A stretch of DNA of 64,000 bases, from assembly GCA_964652195.1 (NCBI GenBank), contig CAZZBB010000068.1, forward strand, positions 118,930 to 182,929, given 5' to 3'. The notes below the pieces were generated by a model, which was not told the DNA's origin, searched no databases, and was given only the letters and a program-made list of their open reading frames with translations. Shown in pieces: positions 44,173 through 52,767 of this stretch; positions within the stretch are counted from its first letter, which is position 1, and the number at the start of each line of letters is the position of its first letter. A program made the translations under genes and the position numbers. This DNA comes from MSPOR6 sp964652195 (lineage in GTDB: Bacteria; Poribacteria; WGA-4E; WGA-3G).

Positions 44173-45483
44173 TTACTTCCTTATCAACATCTTCCGCGTG
44201 GCAGTGAAATCACCCGCACTGAATTTAACAAAATAGACACCTGTCGCCACCTTCTCACCAAGATTATTTTTACCATCCCAATGGGCTGCACGGATACGGC
44301 TTTGATAGATACCGACAAGTTTATGTCCTAAGTCTAATGTTCGTATCAACTTACCATCTGATGCATAGATTGAAATGCTGACATTGGATGGGGTTGCAAG
44401 TTGATAGGGTATCCACGTCTCTGGATTGAATGGGTTTGGATAGTTCGTAAACAAACGCGTCTTTTCTGGTGTTACGAATTCGTTATCAACTGTACCATCT
44501 CTATCTACATCATACTTTGAGGATGGTGCCAGCAAAAAGGGGGCTACTGTGCCGGAGGGCACTGAAACATCACCCGGTGAAACCAAATTTGTTACAACAG
44601 TCTGGATATAAGTCCCTCTAATGTTACTCCCCAGGATTTTCCCTCGACTGTTCGTCCAATATATTTTGTTTTCAACCGTGTCAACGGAAATTCCGTAAGG
44701 CACTGCTAATACTGATATTAGTTCTTCAACATGACTGCCATCGAGATTAGCACTATGGATTTTACCTGCTGAATCACTGGTCTTTTCTGTCCAAAATACT
44801 TTACCAGTACCCACAGCGATTCCGCCCAGTGTTCCATAACCACCAGCAATCTGTCTAACACCCGAACCATCAACGTTTGCAGATTGCACAGTGTTATCAG
44901 CTGTTATCCAGTATATTTTACCGGCACCAACCGCAATGTCTTTCGGATCGTTTAGATCTCTAATGAGGTTCGGCTTATATCCTGAACCATCAAGATTGAT
45001 TGACTGCACTTTACCCCAGCCGTTTGTCAAGTAAATCTTATTATTAGCAGTGTCGACAGTTATACCCGCAGGTGTTGCTGTAAGATCACGAATCAACTGA
45101 ATATTAGTACCGTTCAGGGCAGAACGACGAAGTCTACCGTTATTATTCCCTATATCCTCAACCCAGTAGAGACGCGTATCCGTAACAACAAGACTCACAA
45201 CATTGTCCACACCAGGAGCAATGTCTTCTACACTGCTACCAACAAGACGATGCAGCGTGCCATTATCCGTGTTTATCCAATACATATAAGCTTGCTGTGA
45301 AAACGGTTCATTGTTTTTAAGATAGATTGTGACATTCGGATTCTTTTTCAAAAGTTCAAAGAGCGGTTTTCTGTTCTTAATTGGGTTTTCCACAAGGGAT
45401 AAATTTACAAGATTTATTAAGTCTGTGAGTGGACGAACATCGCTAATTCGATTGTAGTTGAGAAGTAATTGACGTAAATTCAT
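44173..45483 (-). CDS. 3' part of broken LRR surface protein: YWTD propeller and C-terminal sorting module
   Basis: 436 residues that continue, in the same reading frame, the protein encoded at 45514-47256; only one TAG codon (45514-45516) and ten sense codons lie between. It begins with two more leucine-rich repeats (LRQLLLNYNRISDVRPLTDL). It continues with about six LDL-receptor class B-like YWTD repeats (MYWINTDNGTLHRL, KIYWITADNTVQSANVDG, KIYWTNSRGKILGSNIRG) forming a propeller, and ends with the module NYPNPFNPETWIPYQLA ... HWDGKNN ... KMLIRK. Translated alone it has no signal peptide, so it would stay inside; it makes sense only as the second half of a longer exported protein. Confidence 0.8.
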   Translation of the reverse strand: MNLRQLLLNYNRISDVRPLTDLINLVNLSLVENPIKNRKPLFELLKKNPNVTIYLKNNEPFSQQAYMYWINTDNGTLHRLVGSSVEDIAPGVDNVVSLVVTDTRLYWVEDIGNNNGRLRRSALNGTNIQLIRDLTATPAGITVDTANNKIYLTNGWGKVQSINLDGSGYKPNLIRDLNDPKDIAVGAGKIYWITADNTVQSANVDGSGVRQIAGGYGTLGGIAVGTGKVFWTEKTSDSAGKIHSANLDGSHVEELISVLAVPYGISVDTVENKIYWTNSRGKILGSNIRGTYIQTVVTNLVSPGDVSVPSGTVAPFLLAPSSKYDVDRDGTVDNEFVTPEKTRLFTNYPNPFNPETWIPYQLATPSNVSISIYASDGKLIRTLDLGHKLVGIYQSRIRAAHWDGKNNLGEKVATGVYFVKFSAGDFTATRKMLIRK

Positions 45484-45513
45484 TAATTTTTTGAGGGGTA
45501 GAACATCCGTAAT

Positions 45514-47256
45514 CTAATTGGATGAGAGATTTAACCTTCGTAACTCTGTTAATCCCGTGAGGGGTATAATGTCCACAATTTGATTTCCACTAAGACCTAA
45601 GAACGTAATTCCAGTCAAATTTGCCAAAGGTGTAATGTCTCTAATCTGATTTCCACTAAGAGTTAATGACTTATTTCCAGTCAAATTTGCCAAAGGTGTA
45701 ATGTCTCTAATCTGATTTCGATCAAGACCTAAGGATACCAGGTTCGGTAATTCTGTCAACAGAACGAGTCCCTCGTCCTTAATTTGATTGTAAGAGAGTT
45801 CTAAGCTTATTAAATTCAGCAATCCCGTAAGTGGTGTAATGTTCACAATTTGATTCCTGTGGAGGTACAGGGTATCCAATCGCGTCAATCCTGATAGCGG
45901 TCTTATATCACTGATTTTGTTTCCACTAAGTATTAGCGAGCTCAATTGTGTTAATCCTGTGAGCGGTGTAAGGTCACGAATATCCCCGAACTTATAGTTG
46001 AAATCTTGATCAATGTGGATCTGACCAAGGTGTAAACGCTCAAGATTAGTTGCGTGTTGTAGACCGGTGAGGTCCCTTACAAACGCATCGGGCTTGCTTG
46101 ATCCATAGTTATCCAGGCTCCCTAAACCCAACATATCCAGTTTCGTGATGTGACTTGAAGGGTCTAAGCCAAGGTTTTCCCTGATCATTGCTGCTAAATT
46201 CGCATCGGGTATTAACACAGGTTCGGAGTCCGGGAACAAAGCGTCAGTATCGAGGGAAAATATTTGAAATGTAAAGTTGCCATACGCATCAATAACAGAA
46301 AGAACGACATATTCACTTGCGGGTGCTAATTCGGTCGTGATGAATTCAATTGTTTCACTGTTTCTGCTTAAGGATTGACAATCAATCAATGTGGTTTTGT
46401 TCGGGTCAAAACCCGGATTTCCTCGCCAAGAAAATGAATTCGTGAGCAGCTGCGCTTGATAGAGTTCCTGGGAATGCGTTATCTTAAACTGGAGTCGAAC
46501 AGTATTGGGTGTAGATACAAAAGAGGGTGGGAGCATCTCAATCGTTGGGACTTCGCGAAAGGCATTATGGGTCGTGTTAAAGTAGCGATGGGCATCCAGC
46601 CATTGGGCAGCGCAGTACGACAATTGGTCCGTGAACTCCTCAGGTCCGTAACCCATTATGTAGCGGTCATCACGGAAATCGTGGGGCAATCCAAAGGCGT
46701 GTCCAAGTTCATGGGCAATGACATTAAAGGCTCTAAGACGATGTACTTTGGGTGCTATGTGAAAATCTAAGAGCGTAATGTTTGCAGTTCCTCCAAACGG
46801 GGAACCGCTGCCATTACCACCGACTTGGCCTGGAACTACACCCCCACCATTATCGTCGCCAACAATGAAAATAAGGTGAACAAAATGCTCGGACAAGTCA
46901 AAATGTTGGTTAATTTCTTGATGGGCTTTGCCAATTTTATCCCTAGAATATTCTATAGCACGGAATTTCCCTTTAACAAAGTGTCTCACCCTCTTTCCAA
47001 GCGTATTGGTTTCAAGCCTAAAAGTTTTTCTGCCAAACCCGTGGCGTTCCATCTCATCGGCATAAAATTGCTGGACATCCTCTACCAAAGCGTCTAGCCT
47101 TGCATCCATATCCCGTGAGGGGTGACGGTCACTGGGGTGAAAGTAGATCTGCCGCACGACATATTCAGGCGATTCGTCTTGGGCAAAACTATTTGGCACA
47201 AACATGAGTGTTACAAGAGCAAATAGTGTGAATGTAAGACATAGTGTTGTTTTCAT
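45514..47256 (-). CDS. Secreted metzincin-type metalloprotease with leucine-rich repeats (ends at an in-frame amber codon)
   Basis: A 580-residue exported protein. The signal peptide is MKTTLCLTFTLFALVTLMFV...SFA; this start is chosen because GGAG lies nine bases upstream and it puts the hydrophobic core in place. The protease domain (about 30-250) has the full metzincin motif HELGHAFGLPH (H182, E183, H186, H192) and a Met-turn YIMGYG (M201). After a beta-sandwich region come leucine-rich repeats of the SDI-type (LSGNKISDIRPLSGLTRLDT, LHRNQIVNITPLTGLLNL and so on). It stops at TAG after LNLSSN, where the repeat consensus demands Q (CAG). The frame continues without other damage for another 447 residues. 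It is a recent nonsense mutation, a recoded stop, or a sequencing error. Confidence 0.85.
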   Translation of the reverse strand: MKTTLCLTFTLFALVTLMFVPNSFAQDESPEYVVRQIYFHPSDRHPSRDMDARLDALVEDVQQFYADEMERHGFGRKTFRLETNTLGKRVRHFVKGKFRAIEYSRDKIGKAHQEINQHFDLSEHFVHLIFIVGDDNGGGVVPGQVGGNGSGSPFGGTANITLLDFHIAPKVHRLRAFNVIAHELGHAFGLPHDFRDDRYIMGYGPEEFTDQLSYCAAQWLDAHRYFNTTHNAFREVPTIEMLPPSFVSTPNTVRLQFKITHSQELYQAQLLTNSFSWRGNPGFDPNKTTLIDCQSLSRNSETIEFITTELAPASEYVVLSVIDAYGNFTFQIFSLDTDALFPDSEPVLIPDANLAAMIRENLGLDPSSHITKLDMLGLGSLDNYGSSKPDAFVRDLTGLQHATNLERLHLGQIHIDQDFNYKFGDIRDLTPLTGLTQLSSLILSGNKISDIRPLSGLTRLDTLYLHRNQIVNITPLTGLLNLISLELSYNQIKDEGLVLLTELPNLVSLGLDRNQIRDITPLANLTGNKSLTLSGNQIRDITPLANLTGITFLGLSGNQIVDIIPLTGLTELRRLNLSSN

Positions 47257-47335
47257 GAGTTCGTTCTCCATATTGTGTAAGAGTGGTCTCTGTGTTTGTG
47301 GGAATAACACAGAAACCACTAGAATTTGGAAAATC

Positions 47336-50300
47336 TTACTTCCGTATTAGCATTTTTCGTGTGGCAGTGAAATCTCCTGCCCTGAATTTAACAAAATAGA
47401 CACCTGTCGCCACCTTCTCACCAATGTTATTTTTACCATCCCAATGTACCGCACGGCTACGGTTATAATAGACACCCGCAGCCCGATGCCCTAACACCAA
47501 CTGCCGAACCACGACACCGCGCATGTTGTAAATGGTCAAAGTGACATCTGCCGATTTTGCCAACTGATACGGTATCCACGTTTCTGGGTTGAATGGGTTG
47601 GGGTAGTTGGGCAAAAGTGCTGTTTTCGTAGGAGCAGTGGAACGTGCTGGTGCTGCAGCAGGAATTGTAATATCAAGTGATAAACTTCTACCATCAGCTT
47701 CAATTGCTGCGATGAGACTGCGGAGTGGACCGTAATCTTTAATCGGATTTCCTGAAATCGATAGCGTTGTTAAATTTTTCAACCCAGAAACCGCTGATAT
47801 ATCGCTGATGGAATTGCCATTCAGATGGAGCGATGTCAGCGAAGTCAACCCAGAAACCGCTGATATATCGCTGATGGAATTGCCACTCAGATCGAGCGTT
47901 GTCAACGAAGTCAACCCAGAAATCGCAGATATATCACTGATGGAAGTGGCACCCAGAGTCAGCCATGTCAACGAAGTCAACCCAGAAACCGCTGATATAT
48001 CACTGATGGAATTGGCACCCAGAGTCAGCGATGTAAATGAAGTCAAACCTGAAAGTGCTGATATATCGCTAATGGAATTGGCAGGCAGCCAGAGCGTTGT
48101 CAACGAAGTCAACCCAGAAACCGCTGATATATCGCTGATGGAATTGACGCCCAGACCGAGCGATGTGAGCTTTGTTGCATATTCCAATCCGGTGAGGTCA
48201 CTTATCTGACTTGCAGAAGCATCTAACGATGTCAACCGTTTCAGTGCTTCTTGTGTCAGCTCTTCACCTTCCTGCAGTCCAAGTGCGGCGCGCACCGCCG
48301 CAGTTAAATTCCCATCCGGCATCCAATTAACATCAGATGCGGGAGCATTAACAGAAATGGAGAGGGTCTGTGTCCCACTTAACTTTCCATCACTCGCTGT
48401 TATTGTAATTGTTGCACTTCCCGCACCCACAGGTGTGATTGTGATTTTAGAACTGGACGCGCTCGATGTTACCACTCTTGTATTATTGGAGCTGACTGAG
48501 TATGTGAGGTCATCTTTATCAGGGTCATTGAAGTTTCCTGAAACATCTATAACCACCGCAGCATCACCGACTGTCAGGGTACGGGCAGAAATCGTGCCGA
48601 CTGCTACAGGTGCACGATTTGCTACAGGAACTGTCACGGTCACAGAGATGGTCTGTGTAGCAGTTAACTTTCCATCGCTTGCTGTTATTGTAATCGTTGC
48701 ACTCCCTTTCCCTACTGGCGTGATTGTGACTTGAGATCCAACAGGGTTTGCAGTCGCAACACTGTTGTTATCGGAACTTGTTCTATATGTGAGCGTATCA
48801 CCATCAGGGTCATTGAAGTTGTTAGCAACATCAAGTACAATAGGTGAACTCCCAACTGCCAGCGTCCGGGCAGAAATCGCACCCACGGTGACAGGCGCAC
48901 GATTCGCCACTGGCGTAGCTGTCACAGTCACAGAAATAGTGTGCGTTGCTGTGAACTCTCCATCACTTGCTCCAACAGTAATTGACGCACTTCCCGCACC
49001 TACTGGCGTAATTGTGACTTGAGAACCGGAAACACCTGCGTTTACCACATCCGCGTTGTCAGAGAATACCGAATATGTGAGTGTGTCATTATCAGGATCA
49101 CTGAAGTTGTGAGATACCTCAAGTACAACTGGGGAATCCTCCACTGCCAGCGTTCGATCAGAAATAACACCTATGGTAATAGGTGTCTGATTCGCATGCG
49201 ACACTGCAGTTACTGTAACAGAAAAAGTCTGGGTTGCTGTCAACGTTCCATCACTCGCTGTCACCGTGATTGTTGAATCTCCTTCGCTCACAGGGGTGAT
49301 GGTGACCTGAGAACCAGACACATCTACGTCTGCTACACTTGTGTTACTGGAGCTTGCTGAGTATGTGAGGTTACCACCGTCTGGGTCCTGGAAGTTGTTG
49401 GAAACATCTAAAACCACGACAGAATCCCCGATTTTTAGCGTCTGGTGAGAGATCGTGCCAACTGCTACCGGTCCACGATTCTGCTGGACCACGGAAACTG
49501 ATACAGTCTGCGTTGCAGTCAATTTACCATCACTTGCGGTGACAGTGATTATTGCGTCCCCTTCAATCACAGGCGTGATGGTGACCTGAGAACCGGACAC
49601 CCTTGCGTTTGCTATACTTGCGTTGCTGGAACTTGCTGCATAAGTGAGGTTATCACCGTCTGGGTCATGGAAGTTGCTGGAAATATCTATCTGAAGAGGG
49701 GAATCACCTATGTTAAGTGTCTGTGCAGGAATGGTTCCCACTGCTACCGGCGCGAGATTAGCACGCACAGTAATTGCAACCGCTGCGGAGCAATTATTGT
49801 TACTATTACTCTCATTTGTGACCTTCGATAAACATGCCCCATAATAATAAACACCTGGTTCAGTCGGTGCCGTCAGCTTGATGGATTCAGTGTCTGTCTT
49901 ACCTGTGTCTAATCTTGACACAGAGCGACCGCCAACTTTTGTGTCACTTCTTGATATTCGTGCATCAGGTGAACGGTAATACGCCAACCAAGCAGAAGAT
50001 GTCGGTTTCCCTAATCCTTGATTACGGACAGTGGTACGTAGCGTAAATTCTTGACCGGGGTCAAGGGTCGGGTTGCTCACCGAAATAGATTCAACAATAT
50101 AGTCGGGAGCTCCTGTAACCTCTACCCGTTCTTCTCGGGCAAGGTTGTTACGAATCATGGATTCTGTTAGATCACCCCTGTAATCAGTGTCATGTATGTT
50201 ATTTGGTAAAAACGCACCATAAAAATACCGATCAGGGGTCGTAGGTGCATCCACTGAAAGTGTTAACGTTGTGCTTCCACGTTCTCGCAGGGATGGCACA

Positions 50301-52576
50301 GGTAGTGTCCCCGCGCTTCGTAAATTTCTTTCTTCGTCTAACTCCTCAAGATTATCGTTACGACTGCCTGAATGATAATAAAAAGAGACATCTGTCGCAG
50401 CTGACTCACCAGGACCGTTATTTCGGATTTCAACTTCTAACTCAATTCTTTGTCCGGGGCTTACCTCATCGTCACTCACATCAAAGTCTCGAATTCTTAG
50501 GTCTGGCGGACGGCGGTATAATATTTGACCGCGATCAGATTCCACACTCCATCCTTCTAAATTTACAGGATCCCACTCTATTTTCCACCAGGTGTAACCG
50601 TCCGCTTGCCGAGGTCCATCTGTGATAATTCCGGTGATATTGCCTATCTCTTCTAATATGTCATAGCTGAGGCCAGGACCACTCCTAACTCTAAGCGGGA
50701 GTGTGTCCGGATCATCTAATTGAACGATAACAGAAACACCTTCTCTCAATCCTTCCGCGCGAGGGTTGCTGCGATCAGGAACATCAAAGGTTGGATCCGT
50801 GTTCGGGGGAGGACGGACAATAACGGCACCGCTTTGTGCTACTGAAACAGAAATCGTCTGGACTGCAGTTAAGTCCGTGTTCACCGTATCGCGTGCTGTG
50901 ACGACGACTGTTGTGATTCCTGCTGATACAGGGGTAATCGTGACTCGTGAGCCAGAAACAGAAGTTGTTACAATACCGCTTGGATTTGTTGATGCGGTGT
51001 ATGTGAGGTTATTGTCTGAAGAAAAGTTGTTTGCAACGTCTACTGTTATGGCGGCACCGTCATCTGTCAACGATTGAGACGGGATGCTACCCATAGCTCT
51101 CGGTGGGTTCGTTACAATCAACTGGGACACACTGACGTCGAAAGTCTGCGTGGCAGTAAGTTGACCATCACTTGCTGTTACAGTGACTTGGGCATTACCT
51201 ACACCCGTTGGTGAAATCGTGATACTTGAAGTTCCCGTTCTCTGTACACTCACAACATTCACATCGCTCGAGGTTACGGTGTATGAAAGCACGTCAGCAT
51301 CTGGGTCACGAAAATAACTTGATACGTCAATGGTTACAGAAGAATCACCCATTCGCAGCGTTTGGGTAGAAATTGAATTAATAGGTCCTGGGACTTGGTT
51401 TTCCACGGGTAAAGTCGGAGTTCTTACAACAACCGAAAAAGTTTGTGCAACAGAATATTCTCCATCGCTTGCTGTTATGGTAAATGTTGCAGAACCAGCA
51501 TTTTGCGGTGTGATTGCTAACCTATAATCTGATTCCCGCCAGGGCTGTACTGGTAAGATTTCAACACGATTAGTTGATGTGTTGTGCAACCGTAAATCAA
51601 TGACATCAGAATTCTGTCCGATCTCCGCGTTGTAGGTGAGTATATCGCCATCTGGATCACTAAAGTACTCAGACATATCCAACGCCTGGGCAAGACTCCC
51701 TACTGTCAAAGCAGGGAGTCGGATTGGTGCCTGGTTCTTTTTCAGTGTTGGTGGACGGTTACGCTGAACAACAAAAATGTTCCATGTAAATACCGCCCTC
51801 CCTCCTGCTTTGGTTTCGATTGTAGCGGTTACGGTTTTATTTCCACCTCTGTCCCAACTGTACTTTGTAGAATGTGTACGTGAGGGATTTAATAACGAAG
51901 CTCCCCAACCTTTCCGGTCTGTATCTTTACCAAGAGAGTTGAATTCTATGTAGGCAATTTTATCTTCACTTTTTGCTGTGATTTTAAATGTAGTATCAGT
52001 CCCTTCCTGAGTTCGCCATGTATCTACAGTATTTAAAACTAAATAGGTAACTCCTGAAAGAGGATCTGTCCCTTTGCTTTCATTGTATTCAAGATTCGGA
52101 ACGACTTTTGTTATTTCTGGTGGGGGTATAACCACATTCACAGTCCAAGTCAAAGATGCTGGCGCAATTGCCTGATTTTTGGAATAAACGGTAGCGGTCA
52201 CCAGGTAACTCCCAACTGTATTCCATGTGTACTTAACTTTATGCTCATGACTGGCACAAAGAATTGCACACCCGTCCTCTTCTTTCCCATCTACTTGCGG
52301 ATATTCTTTGGGAGGACTTTCATCGGGAAGACTCTCAACAGAAAAAACAATTTTATCAATAGGACCTGGAACCCCAGACACTTGTCCTTTAACTTTAAAT
52401 TCCGTTTTTTTACCCAGTTTCAATTCAACTACAGTGCTCGTTGGCTTTATTCTTTCGATTGTCACAGAACTGGCAGTCTTTGGTAAAACGAGAATAAATA
52501 ACAAAAGGCTCAATACACCAATAATATTTTTGACATTAGTTTTCCAACCATATAATAGAATAGAACATAGATTCAT
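47336..52576 (-). CDS. 1746-residue surface protein: cadherin-like repeats, SH3, CARDB, LRR and C-terminal sorting module
   Basis: A giant exported protein. The signal peptide is about 1-37. Ig-like strands come first, then three cadherin-like units (each with a DPDGD-type calcium loop and ending in ASDG...TQT-SV). Next are an SH3-like domain (LRVRSGPGLSYDILEEIG), two CARDB domains (PDLRIRDFDVSDDEVSPGQ, PDYIVESISVSNPTLDPGQ) and five more cadherin-like units (NRAPVAVGTISARTL...). Eight 22-residue leucine-rich repeats (SLTSLxLxxNSISDISAVSG) follow, and the module NYPNPFNPETWIPYQLA ... KMLIRK ends the protein. It is an adhesin or scaffold by architecture, with no enzyme domain. AAGGA six bases upstream supports the start. 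It lies 17 bases upstream of the broken protease gene and 191 bases downstream of a sigma factor gene on the same strand. Confidence 0.88.
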   Translation of the reverse strand: MNLCSILLYGWKTNVKNIIGVLSLLLFILVLPKTASSVTIERIKPTSTVVELKLGKKTEFKVKGQVSGVPGPIDKIVFSVESLPDESPPKEYPQVDGKEEDGCAILCASHEHKVKYTWNTVGSYLVTATVYSKNQAIAPASLTWTVNVVIPPPEITKVVPNLEYNESKGTDPLSGVTYLVLNTVDTWRTQEGTDTTFKITAKSEDKIAYIEFNSLGKDTDRKGWGASLLNPSRTHSTKYSWDRGGNKTVTATIETKAGGRAVFTWNIFVVQRNRPPTLKKNQAPIRLPALTVGSLAQALDMSEYFSDPDGDILTYNAEIGQNSDVIDLRLHNTSTNRVEILPVQPWRESDYRLAITPQNAGSATFTITASDGEYSVAQTFSVVVRTPTLPVENQVPGPINSISTQTLRMGDSSVTIDVSSYFRDPDADVLSYTVTSSDVNVVSVQRTGTSSITISPTGVGNAQVTVTASDGQLTATQTFDVSVSQLIVTNPPRAMGSIPSQSLTDDGAAITVDVANNFSSDNNLTYTASTNPSGIVTTSVSGSRVTITPVSAGITTVVVTARDTVNTDLTAVQTISVSVAQSGAVIVRPPPNTDPTFDVPDRSNPRAEGLREGVSVIVQLDDPDTLPLRVRSGPGLSYDILEEIGNITGIITDGPRQADGYTWWKIEWDPVNLEGWSVESDRGQILYRRPPDLRIRDFDVSDDEVSPGQRIELEVEIRNNGPGESAATDVSFYYHSGSRNDNLEELDEERNLRSAGTLPVPSLRERGSTTLTLSVDAPTTPDRYFYGAFLPNNIHDTDYRGDLTESMIRNNLAREERVEVTGAPDYIVESISVSNPTLDPGQEFTLRTTVRNQGLGKPTSSAWLAYYRSPDARISRSDTKVGGRSVSRLDTGKTDTESIKLTAPTEPGVYYYGACLSKVTNESNSNNNCSAAVAITVRANLAPVAVGTIPAQTLNIGDSPLQIDISSNFHDPDGDNLTYAASSSNASIANARVSGSQVTITPVIEGDAIITVTASDGKLTATQTVSVSVVQQNRGPVAVGTISHQTLKIGDSVVVLDVSNNFQDPDGGNLTYSASSSNTSVADVDVSGSQVTITPVSEGDSTITVTASDGTLTATQTFSVTVTAVSHANQTPITIGVISDRTLAVEDSPVVLEVSHNFSDPDNDTLTYSVFSDNADVVNAGVSGSQVTITPVGAGSASITVGASDGEFTATHTISVTVTATPVANRAPVTVGAISARTLAVGSSPIVLDVANNFNDPDGDTLTYRTSSDNNSVATANPVGSQVTITPVGKGSATITITASDGKLTATQTISVTVTVPVANRAPVAVGTISARTLTVGDAAVVIDVSGNFNDPDKDDLTYSVSSNNTRVVTSSASSSKITITPVGAGSATITITASDGKLSGTQTLSISVNAPASDVNWMPDGNLTAAVRAALGLQEGEELTQEALKRLTSLDASASQISDLTGLEYATKLTSLGLGVNSISDISAVSGLTSLTTLWLPANSISDISALSGLTSFTSLTLGANSISDISAVSGLTSLTWLTLGATSISDISAISGLTSLTTLDLSGNSISDISAVSGLTSLTSLHLNGNSISDISAVSGLKNLTTLSISGNPIKDYGPLRSLIAAIEADGRSLSLDITIPAAAPARSTAPTKTALLPNYPNPFNPETWIPYQLAKSADVTLTIYNMRGVVVRQLVLGHRAAGVYYNRSRAVHWDGKNNIGEKVATGVYFVKFRAGDFTATRKMLIRK
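47770..48240. repeat. Tandem 66-bp repeats encoding the LRR block
   Basis: About seven direct copies of a 66-base unit (core gaagtcaacccagaaaccgc, then tgatatatcgctgatggaat) inside the 1746-residue gene. Many copies are identical over 40 bases or more at the DNA level, so the block is young or homogenised by recombination and may vary in copy number between strains. Confidence 0.8.
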
Positions 52577-52767
52577 AAAAATTCCTTGTAAAAAATAAGA
52601 GGGTCTGAATTTTTAGATAGATAACGGAAGTTTGATAATAGACACTATAAGAGTGTTTTTTATTTTACTTATTAATCAGGGATTGATATAAGGTTCATGA
52701 ATTTTAGCTGAAAACAGGAGTACTATGCTCCAATCTCGCCGGTGCAAGAAACCATTTCTAAATAGTA
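52577..52767. other. Spacer between sigma factor gene and giant surface protein gene
   Basis: AT-rich, no gene. It is long enough to hold a promoter for the giant gene, possibly one read by the sigma factor encoded just upstream, but I see no secure ECF-type GAAC motif with spacing. The start-proximal AAGGA ribosome binding site is inside this spacer. Confidence 0.35.

Noticed and set aside
44023..44331. A 102-codon plus-strand frame
   Set aside because: Most of it is antisense to the conserved sorting module of the LRR protein gene; no ribosome binding site.
44173..45483. Treating the propeller and sorting-module frame as an independent gene
   Set aside because: It lacks a signal peptide, starts in the middle of a leucine-rich repeat and is in phase with the upstream frame across a single TAG.
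47770..48240. Regularly spaced direct repeats resembling a CRISPR array
   Set aside because: The 66-base units are contiguous without unique spacers and encode leucine-rich repeats in the frame of a long gene.
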